The notes beneath the pieces were generated by a model. That model was not told where the DNA came from and made no database searches. It saw nothing but the letters and a program-made list of their open reading frames with translations. DNA of 12,351 nt, from assembly GCA_026770615.1 (NCBI GenBank), contig MU631523.1:162171-174521 (forward strand), given 5' to 3'. The position numbers and the translations under genes were made by a program. Below, piece by piece: positions 1 to 6,410 of this stretch. The DNA comes from Pavlovales sp. CCMP2436 (lineage: Eukaryota; Haptophyta; Pavlovophyceae; Pavlovales). Each line of letters opens with the position of its first letter. The stretch's first letter is position 1.

Positions 1-151
1 GTTGTGCTGGTCTGAGCGCTGCGTCGCCCATTGCCTGCTGCGTGCCTTAGTCGGCTGCGCTGGCTTGGGCGCCACCGCGCGTGCCGATGGATCTCCGGTA
101 GTGTGCCCGGGCAAGGGCGTTTAGGGAGATGATCTGCTGGTTGCTGTTTGT
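1..151. repeat. Left copy of a 151 bp direct repeat
   Basis: Bases 1-151 match 12137-12287 at 148 of 151 positions; the three differences are at 53, 58 and 115. The repeat may start before the window. Its right border here is sharp: beyond 151 this copy enters AT-rich simple sequence, while the right copy continues into GC-rich, apparently coding DNA. The repeat covers the last ~34 codons of a minus-strand reading frame plus ~46 bp of its 3' flank. It is best read as a truncated duplicate of the gene tail at the right edge. Confidence 0.9.
47..151 (-). pseudogene. Truncated C-terminal fragment of an unrecognised protein
   Basis: On the minus strand this reads NQQIISLNALARAHYRRSIG, then a short Gly/Ala-rich tail and a TAA at 47-49. 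The same tail, with two substitutions near the stop (A to S and D to N), ends the frame entering from the right edge of the window (12183-12351). Here the reading frame runs upstream straight into low-complexity AT-rich DNA giving poly-isoleucine, so the N-terminal part is missing. I do not recognise the family. It looks like a duplicated, 5'-truncated gene fragment. Confidence 0.55.
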
Positions 152-345
152 GTGTTTATATATTATAAATACTATATGATAATATGTATTATCATTATGA
201 ACAATATTGACAATAATAATAATAATTATTATTATTGAAATAATAATTATTATTTTGTTATTATTATACATGTATATATGTGTATATTTTATGTGTATAT
301 ATTATATACATATAATTATAATTATAATCATTATCATCATTATAT
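152..345. repeat. AT-rich simple-sequence tract
   Basis: Almost pure A/T sequence with runs of AAT and ATT trinucleotides (about 210-260) that form near-palindromes, followed by TATA/TGTA-type dinucleotide stretches. It can be read as poly-Ile on either strand, but that is compositional. It lies exactly at the border of the left 151 bp repeat, as expected at a rearrangement junction. Confidence 0.85.
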
Positions 346-449
346 TAGGAGCCGTTGTTGAGCTTCCTCGCCATGCCGTGCGAGGGTGGAGCACCTGCCA
401 GCGCAACGCGCACGTCGGACGGCGGCGAGACGGTCGCCTCCGAGTCTGA

Positions 450-830
450 CGCGACGGATGCGTCATGAGATGCTAGACTGTCCTGACATGCAATCGAACA
501 AAAACGCTGACTTGTAGGGTCTGGCGTCTAGAAGACTTACTTAACTTACGGTCTGGTCTAGATCTAGAAGAAAAAGTAAGTCTCTAATGCCGTACGCTCG
601 ATCTAAGATTCTAGGATCAGGGATGCAAGATGATAACTAGTTACAGCTTTTTTGGCAAATCCAAAGTAGGACTTGGTGAGCCTGGCAACGAAGCTACAAG
701 TCGGGCGCGCTTCAACGGGGCTAGGGACAGGATACGGGCCAGCCAGCCCAGGAGAACGATCGGGAACACGAAAATAAACTAACTACCCTGCAGTCTGGCC
801 AGCCTGCGCGCCTGGCTGCCCGCCTCGTGC
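450..830. other. Spacer upstream of the RAP pseudogene
   Basis: No gene recognised. It contains a 12 bp perfect palindrome, TCTAGATCTAGA (557-568), lying between 10 bp inverted arms AGACTTACTT (533-542) and AAGTAAGTCT (574-583). This could form a small cruciform. No convincing promoter elements were seen. Confidence 0.5.
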
Positions 831-926
831 ATGCCGCGCGTCCCGCCGCGCGCCCCGGCCTCTGCGCGGGTACTGAGCGCAGCCCCGCGTACGCCCGCGC
901 CGGGAGCAGCCCTCTCGTCGAAGCAG

Positions 927-2626
927 ATGAACCCGCTTCTTACAGAGGCCAGTAGCCTGTGGGACCTCATCGGGGTGTACGAGTGCCACGGGAGCTCATT
1001 CAGCGAGGTCAAAGTCGGTACCGCGTGGAGTCGTCTCGGCAAGGCGCAGGCGACGGGCCGTGAGCGCGCTGACTTCTTCCGGCAGGAGGAGCGCACGCTG
1101 CGGCAGCTGCTGCAGCACACCGAGAGGGACATCCCTCGCCTTGGTGGTGGCGCGGGATCGCCAATGCGTGCTACGGCATGGCTAAGCTCCGCTTCGAGCC
1201 AGCAAGCGCGACCATGCACTGGCTCGGCGCGGAGGCGATACCGCGCATTGGCGAGTTCAAGCCGCAGGAGCTCGCCAACACCGCGTGGGCGTTTGCGACG
1301 CTCGGCACGTCTGCGCCGCAGCTCTTCGAGGCGATCGCGCGCGAGAGCGAGAAGCGCATCGGCAGCTTCAACCCACTGGAGCTTGCCAACACCGCGTGGG
1401 CGTTTGCGACGCTCGGCACGCCCACACCACAGCTTTTCGAGGCGATCGCGCGCGAGAGCGAGCAGCGCATCGGCAGCTTCAACCCACAGAACATTGCCAA
1501 CACCGCGTGAGCGTTTGCAAACTCGGCACGCCTGCGCCGCAGCTCTTCGAGGCGATCGCGCGCGAGAGCAAGCAGCGCATCGGCAGCTTCGAGCCGCAGG
1601 GTCTTGCCAGCAAAGCTCAACACGCCCGCGCCGCAGCTCTTCGAGGCGATTGCGCGCCAGAGCGAGCAGCGCATCAGCAGCTTCAACCCGCAGGAGCTCG
1701 CCAACACCGCGTGGGCATTTGCGACGCTCGGCGCGCCCGCGCCGCTGCTCTTCGAGGATATCGCGCGCGAGAGCGAACAGCGCATCGGCAGTTTTGAGCC
1801 GTAGAACCTTGCCAACATCGCGTGGGCGTTTGCAATCGTTGGCACTGCTGATCAGGGTGCGCTCGTGAAAGTTCACAGCGCTCGTGCAGCCGAGATGGGC
1901 CTGGCCGCCTTCATCGGCGAGCAATGGCGCCAGCTGCACCAGTGCTTCCTCGGCGTTAAGCTCGAGGCTTGCCTGCCTGCCGAGCTACTCGCGCACATCG
2001 GGCTGCGGGATGCGTGCAGGCAGGCAATGGCGGCTGAAAAGCCGGCGCGCTCGTCGAAGCTCCACGAGGACGTGTCCAAAGTGCTGACGCGCATAGGCAT
2101 CGCGCACGCGAACGAGCTGTGCGTGCCTCGCCTCGGCTACCACGTTGACATCGCCATCTTACCCGCGGCTGGGACGCGCGGCGCAGACTCCGGTGGAGCC
2201 GCACCGCGCCGGCCCGCTGGTGCGGCCAGCGGCGAGGGCGGTGGTGCGGCCAGCGGCGAGGGCGGTGACGCGCCCGCCGAGCTGCTGGACGACGAGGCGG
2301 CTGCTCGCGCGAGGGAGAAACTGCGCGCAGCAATCGCCTCGCATGCGGGGATCGTGCTCGAGGTTGACGGCCCGACTCACTACGACGACGAGCGGCGGCT
2401 CCGCCCTGCGTCGGAGATGATCTGGCGCCTCCTCCGGCTCGCGGGCTGGGCCGTGCTCGGGGTGCCGTACTGGGAGTGGGACGCGCTCAAGGGCAACGCT
2501 CAAAAGGCGGCGTACCTCGCGAAGCTCCTCGCGCGTGCGGGCTCGGGGCCCAAGCGCAGTTATCGTGTTGCCGCGCGTCGCGTTCCGTCCGCGTGCGCAC
2601 ATATGTACAATTTGCTGCCTCCATAG
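927..2626 (+). pseudogene. RAP-domain / helical-repeat protein pseudogene
   Basis: Proteins of this type bind organellar RNA: 37-38-residue helical repeats are followed by a C-terminal RAP domain. Three frames must be joined. Frame from 927 gives the family-like N-terminus (SLWDLIGVYECHGSSF, VGTAWSRLGKAQ). Another frame from ~1154 gives GIANACYGMAKLRF and repeats of LFEAIARESxxRIGSFNPQELANTAWAFATLG type with a 111-base period. The RAP domain is at about 2347-2535 (IVLEVDGPTHY ... GVPYWEWDALK ... YLAKLLAR). Five lesions: frameshift near 1145; TGA at 1508-1510 where repeats have TGG; 1-base loss near 1520; 17-base deletion near 1615; TAG at 1801-1803 where repeats have CAG. The part after 1804 is open to the TAG at 2624-2626 and includes a duplicated AASGEGG stretch. 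Introns removing all lesions are unlikely because the lesions sit within repeats. Its true N-terminus may lie as far upstream as 831. Confidence 0.8.
2347..2535 (+). other. RAP domain coding segment
   Basis: About 63 codons encode the conserved RAP pattern: a hydrophobic strand, then E-V-D-G-P-x-H-Y, a Trp/Leu-rich helix, and VLGVPYWEWDALK followed by YLAKLLAR. RAP domains are thought to resemble PD-(D/E)XK nucleases and occur at the C-terminus of organellar RNA-processing factors. This segment lies in the last undamaged frame (1804-2626). A shorter protein starting at the ATG at 1865 could therefore still be made, but I see no evidence that it is. Confidence 0.75.
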
Positions 2627-2886
2627 TAGGGCTGGCTCTGTGTGCGGTGTACGCTATTTATAGTTTATATGACTTGATGAAGGGAGGTTCTGGCTGGCAG
2701 TGTGGGAAATCATCAATCGGATCTTAGCGCTCTGACGCAGGCTCCGAGTCCGACGCGCTACGCCAAAAACGAAGCTGTCTTTATTTATTTGTATAAATAT
2801 GATTATGTATTCAGTGTAGTTAGAAATTGACAGCACGTTACGGTTATAAATATAACTATTTTCTTTGTACTCGTTTTAAGTAAGAA
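2627..2886. other. 3' flank of the RAP pseudogene
   Basis: AT-rich and without a recognisable gene. A 17 bp stretch near 2733 (CTCCGAGTCCGACGCG) nearly matches one near 438, which may be chance or a small duplication. No clear polyadenylation signal can be assigned. Confidence 0.4.
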
Positions 2887-3283
2887 GGGTCGAAATCCGA
2901 ATTAGTGGCCAGTCCGGGGGGAAATCGCGAAAAAATCCGGTGAAAATCCTCCGGAGCAACTCACGAACCGGAGGTGGTGCACAAAAGTTAATTGCAGATT
3001 CGTGAATGGGGCGCCGGAGGATTTTCATCACTTCGGGAACCATGAATTTCTTCTCGCTTCCAAACGCTGAAAATCGGAAATGTTAGTTACCTTTAGTATG
3101 TTGTCGACCCCAGAGGCACACGAGAGACACACGAGGTGGGCTCCCACCGTCGAGGAGGGCTCTATTCGACAACAGCTATCGACACTTAGCGCGTAGGGGC
3201 GAACGATCTCTACTTCTTCGACCCGGCCACAGCTTTTCCCCCTCCCCAGTGCGGAATTGCGCCACTAATTCGGATTTCGACCC
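2887..3283. mobile_element. 397 bp MITE-like element with 23 bp inverted ends
   Basis: The first 23 bases (2887-2909, beginning GGGTCGAAATCCG) are the exact reverse complement of the last 23 (3261-3283, ending CGGATTTCGACCC). Inside is a second perfect pair: TGAAAATCCTCCGG (2941-2954) with CCGGAGGATTTTCA (3014-3027), so the left third folds into its own hairpin. No transposase frame is present. A target duplication is not clear: the flanks AAGAA and AAAAGAAG share only A-rich bases. The inverted ends and lack of coding capacity fit a non-autonomous DNA transposon; the superfamily cannot be assigned. Confidence 0.8.
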
Positions 3284-3387
3284 AAAAGAAGATCTATCAG
3301 AATCTAAAAACCCGCGCGCCACCTCGCTCCTCGCTATGATGATTGATTACTACCTAGTTAAGTAATTATAATTCAATACTATCCCCC

Positions 3388-3609
3388 GGATCATAATATT
3401 GGTCCCATCGTTTACCCGCCACATAGTTTACCCGTACTATTTTTTTTTTCCTTAGTGGGCACTATTGACAATTAATACTAATGTCTACAATCCAAATGTG
3501 CCCCAGGTCCCAAGCGACTGGGCCCTAACTTTTCAGCCAGCGGAGACGTCGGGAAGATCCCCATACGTAGCAGGTAAATCATATGGCCATGGGACCAACA
3601 TTATGATCC
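3388..3609. mobile_element. 222 bp inverted-repeat element
   Basis: Left end 3388-3408 (GGATCATAATATTGG then TCCCAT) pairs with right end 3589-3609 (ATGGGACCAAC then ATTATGATCC) at 20 of 21 positions. With gaps, pairing continues inward through TTTACC-type motifs and outward through C-runs/G-runs. There is no coding capacity. The retroposon copy at 3622 begins about 12 bp beyond its right end. It looks like a second, unrelated MITE-type element. Target duplication not identified. Confidence 0.65.
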
Positions 3610-3621
3610 AGGGAAGTAGTC

Positions 3622-3746
3622 CTTTTTTAATAATAGTTCTTTTAACGTCCCCGACTTGCAGCCCGAAGGCGTACGGGCATGACATGGGAGGGTCAGCGCA
3701 TTGATCGTCTCATGCGCTATCTTACTCTTCGCGTCGTCTCTCCGCC
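3622..3746 (-). mobile_element. Short retroposon, copy A
   Basis: Member of a four-copy family in this window (with 7374-7430, 8283-8395 and 9815-9937). Read on the minus strand, all copies share a 3' end made of a small stem-loop, TGCAAGT, a G-run, then ACGTTAAAAGAA and an A/T-rich tail. Their 5' extents differ. A shared 3' end with variable 5' truncation is the hallmark of non-LTR-type retroposition. Copy A carries the stem GCCCG (3661-3665) with CGGGC (3674-3678). No reverse transcriptase is encoded, so it is SINE-like or the tail of a LINE. Confidence 0.7.
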
Positions 3747-3784
3747 ACGAATCTTGCTCATCGTCGCATCCTGCGCATAATTAC

Positions 3785-4540
3785 AACAAAACATACACGC
3801 AAAAAATCCTCCGTAAAGCCTGAGCCGAGCTATGCTGTACCTGCAGATGCAAGTACAGCATAGCACGTGGCTTGGTGTGTGTAGAGTAGGCTATCCTATT
3901 CCTTGTCTTGGGAAGGATTTCGCTCTGCTTTGTCTGGGCGGAGGCCTTGCCCTGTGTGTTTCTGGTTTTTGCTTTAGTGTTTTGGTGCTTGATCGTGTTG
4001 TTCGTTTTGGGCTGGGGTTTGGAGAGGCGTCATTTTTCCTTTTGTTATTTTTAGGTTTTCGGTCTTGTTGTTTCTCCTTTGAGGGTTTGGGCTCGTGGGT
4101 GTTGTTGTTTGTGACCTCCCCTCCGGTGTTGTTTCCTGTTGGGTGATTATTTCCTGAATTCTGCTGTTGTTCTAGCAGCTCTGCGTGTGGTCTTTTCTCC
4201 TTTTTGCTGCCCGTGTTCCTTTTTAGGGGGGACGCTTGCCGTCCTTTGGTTTGTGTGTGTGTTTGCCCTCATTCCAGCCCTTGTTTGTTGTTCTCGTGTT
4301 CGTTCTCAAAAATTGGCCCTTCCGCTAAGTGGCTTATATCTCTCTTGGATGGGGTTGTAGGTCCAGTTGGCGATTTGACCGGGATTTGCGTGTGTTTCGG
4401 GTGATCTTATTGTACGTGGCGTGGATTGTGTGCTGTTGTTGTTCGTTGCGGGGAGCAGACTTGGTGGGCACAGGCCTGCTTATTCCATCATTCCTCTATT
4501 TCTGGGTTCATAGAAGGCTTGCAATGTCTCATACATCTTA
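3785..4540 (-). other. Strand-asymmetric block, possible decayed coding relic
   Basis: The plus strand is strongly G/T-rich; the minus strand is therefore A/C-rich. Minus-strand reading gives Lys/Thr/Gln-rich stretches open for 60 or more codons (for example ending ...RIFCVYVLL at about 3780). Elsewhere it gives KMYETLQAFYEPRNRGMME and SPETHANPGQIANWTYN, interrupted by a few stops. Plus-strand ORFs here are Leu/Phe/Val-rich and look like by-products of composition. The bias resembles A-rich coding strands of retroelements, but I found no reverse transcriptase, integrase or zinc-knuckle motif. Treat as unexplained. Confidence 0.3.
3829..3864. other. Perfect 12 bp hairpin
   Basis: GCTATGCTGTAC (3829-3840) and GTACAGCATAGC (3853-3864) are exact reverse complements around a 12-base loop. 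The hairpin marks the point where the sequence changes into the G/T-rich block described next. It could be a transcription-associated structure or the end of an element; nothing in the sequence decides which. Confidence 0.6.
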
Positions 4541-5151
4541 GTTTCTAACTCAAACTGTGCGCTATGTGTACTCAATAATAAAGAAACATAGCTTGATAAT
4601 AATTGCGTGTAAGCGCACGTCGTTTAAATATTAACTAACTAACTCAGTATGTAAAACTATAAATTAAAGAATCGTTGAGCTCGCCCAATGCACGGCCCGC
4701 GGCGAACCTAGCCCCCCGAGAGCGCGCACGCGCTCAAAAGGACAGATATCGCTCATAGCAGCACATGACGGGCACGGCGTTCACGTCTACGCCACGAAAA
4801 AAAAAATCCGGCAGGCGCGGCGGCAAGCGAGAGCAGCGCCAGTGTTGACCGACCCACACCACGGAACAGTGTTGACCGGCGCCGCGCCTCCTCCGTGGCG
4901 AGCCCCGCCACCCCGAGAGACGAATCGTCGGCGGAGGGGCCACCGAACGATTGCTGATAAATAGCAAAGCCAACCTGAGATACGCGCGCGCAGGGGGGGG
5001 GGTCATGGGGTGAGCGCACGGCCACGGCACGCCGCTGGCCTTGCCTGCCCTGCGCCGTGAGGAGCCAGCGACGGAGGCGCGGTCCTAGGCGAACAGTGTG
5101 TTGTTGCTGTACCACTGGGAGACTGGGAGACCTTTACGGGGACGGACGTTT
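4541..5151. other. Spacer downstream of the secreted-protein gene
   Basis: An AT-rich part (4541-4680, with AATAATAAAG near 4565 and a TAAC tandem near 4632) is followed by a GC-rich part with a 9-10-base A run near 4797 and a 9-base G run near 4991. Minus-strand frames here give Arg/Pro-rich sequence without conserved features. I see no gene. Confidence 0.5.
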
Positions 5152-5901
5152 TTATAGATATTTACGCACCTGGTAGTGGCAGCCGAAGATGTCGATAGCA
5201 CTTTCGTCGCACCGGGAAACTTCTGAGGCTGCGCACGCGAGGCAAAACTTCCACCACTGGTTGTACGCGAAAAAGTGGTGCCCTTTGTTCCGCGCAAGCT
5301 CGGCGCACCTCTGCACGGTGTCGATGCGCGAGGCAAGGAGCTTGCCGCAGGCCATGTCCGTGAAGCGAACCGTGTAGCTCGCTGGGTGCGAGCTGACAAA
5401 GGGGGGCGGCGCGGGCTGCGGCGGCGGTGCGGGCGGAGGCGAGTGTGCGCGTCCGTGCGCCTTTGGCGGAGACCGCGGCGGCGAGTGCGACTGCGGCGGA
5501 GGCCGCGGCGACGGCGGCGACGGCGGCGGGTGGGGCGAGGGCAGCTGCGCTGCGATGACCGAGGCTGGGCAGCTGTAGAGGAAGAACTTCTGACCCGCGT
5601 TTGAGTCCTCGGTGATGAACTCGACGCAGCCCTCGGCGGGGCACGAGCTCCCGTACCGCACCCCGTGCTTGGCCGCCACGTTCTTCAGCCCAGGGCTGAG
5701 GCAGACCTGGGAGCAATGACCGAAGTGCTTGTCCTTCGCGGCGGTCGAGATCCTGAAGGCGTCCTGCAGTTTGTCGGGAGGACAGAGCTTGTCGTTCTGC
5801 ACAGTGTCGTTCGGCGCACACAGCGAGGGCACGAGCATGAGGGCGAGCGCAACCCCAACCCGGCTCGCCCAACGTGCGCGCCCGACTCGGCTGCCGTCCA
5901 T
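5152..5901 (-). CDS. Secreted protein: two Cys-rich domains joined by a Pro-rich linker
   Basis: Intronless frame of 249 residues, start ATG at 5899-5901 (context CCGGATGG), TAA at 5152-5154. Residues 14-29 (RVGVALALMLVPSLCA) form a signal-peptide core with likely cleavage after Ala29. Residues ~36-112 are a first domain with six cysteines (40, 63, 67, 87, 92, 111). Residues ~120-174 are a linker of SPPP/PPSPP repeats typical of hydroxyproline-rich algal wall or matrix proteins. Residues ~178-249 form a second six-cysteine domain containing SRIDTVQRCAELARN and FFAYNQWWKFCLAC, reminiscent of PAN/apple-like modules. By inference it is an extracellular matrix or surface protein, possibly sugar- or protein-binding. 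No membrane anchor follows. It is divergent from the synthetase gene, with starts 509 bp apart. Confidence 0.75.
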   Translation of the reverse strand: MDGSRVGRARWASRVGVALALMLVPSLCAPNDTVQNDKLCPPDKLQDAFRISTAAKDKHFGHCSQVCLSPGLKNVAAKHGVRYGSSCPAEGCVEFITEDSNAGQKFFLYSCPASVIAAQLPSPHPPPSPPSPRPPPQSHSPPRSPPKAHGRAHSPPPAPPPQPAPPPFVSSHPASYTVRFTDMACGKLLASRIDTVQRCAELARNKGHHFFAYNQWWKFCLACAASEVSRCDESAIDIFGCHYQVRKYL

Positions 5902-6410
5902 CCGGATTTGCTGCGTGCTAAGAATCAAATCGCATTCCGAAGTGCAGCTTACGGGTTGTGCATGTCGTGATTTTGACCCGCTTTTTAATCCACGCCGTTA
6001 AGAACCAATACGCAGCGGGGCACGGCAGCGGCCACCGGAGAGCCTGGGCATTCCGGGATTCAGTCCATCGGTACCGCTGGCGTTCGAGGCTGAGCCGCTG
6101 CGCTCACTCTAACGGAGGTGGATGTGACCTGCGCCAATTTCGAAATACCAGGTGGCCCAAGTTCAGCTTGGGCAGGGCGCACGCTCGGGGCTTTGAGCTC
6201 GGGGCAGAGGGTCGGAGTCCCCAAGGCACGTTTGGGCTGCAGTCGCCAGGCTTGGTGGAACTATCGTCCCAACCCCACGCGCCGAATTTAGAACTAGCGG
6301 ATAGATTATCAGCGCGGGGTGCCTCGGGTAAGGCGACGAGCGGGTTACCGGTTTGCTCTCGCACAGGAAGCGCGAGCGGAGGACCCCCGGCCCACGAGCC
6401 CCCGGGTCCC
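5902..6410. promoter_or_regulatory. Divergent intergenic region
   Basis: Lies between the start of the secreted-protein gene (minus) and the proposed start of the synthetase (plus), so both promoters should be here if those starts are right. An AACCAAT motif occurs at about 6003, but no TATA box is evident. The plus-strand frame of the synthetase stays open across most of it (from 5958), so part may be coding for an N-terminal extension. Confidence 0.35.

Noticed and set aside
207..345. Poly-isoleucine reading frames in the AT-rich tract
   Set aside because: Simple-sequence artefact.
779..1939. Long minus-strand open frames opposite the RAP pseudogene
   Set aside because: They are antisense by-products of GC-rich repeats; their periodicity is that of the plus-strand helical repeats and they show no motif of their own.
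438..2750. 17 bp near-match between about 438 and 2733 flanking the RAP pseudogene, as possible element ends
   Set aside because: Too short and GC-rich to separate from chance, and no matching borders were found around it.
3832..4541. Leu/Phe/Val-rich plus-strand frames that resemble membrane proteins
   Set aside because: The hydrophobicity follows from the G/T-rich composition; frames are short, overlapping and without conserved features.
4753..5115. Minus-strand frames downstream of the secreted-protein gene
   Set aside because: Arg/Pro-rich, compositional, no signal peptide, domain or splice support.
5152..5928. Upstream TTG start for the secreted protein
   Set aside because: The ATG at 5899-5901 gives a good signal peptide and a normal eukaryotic start; TTG starts are not expected in nuclear genes.
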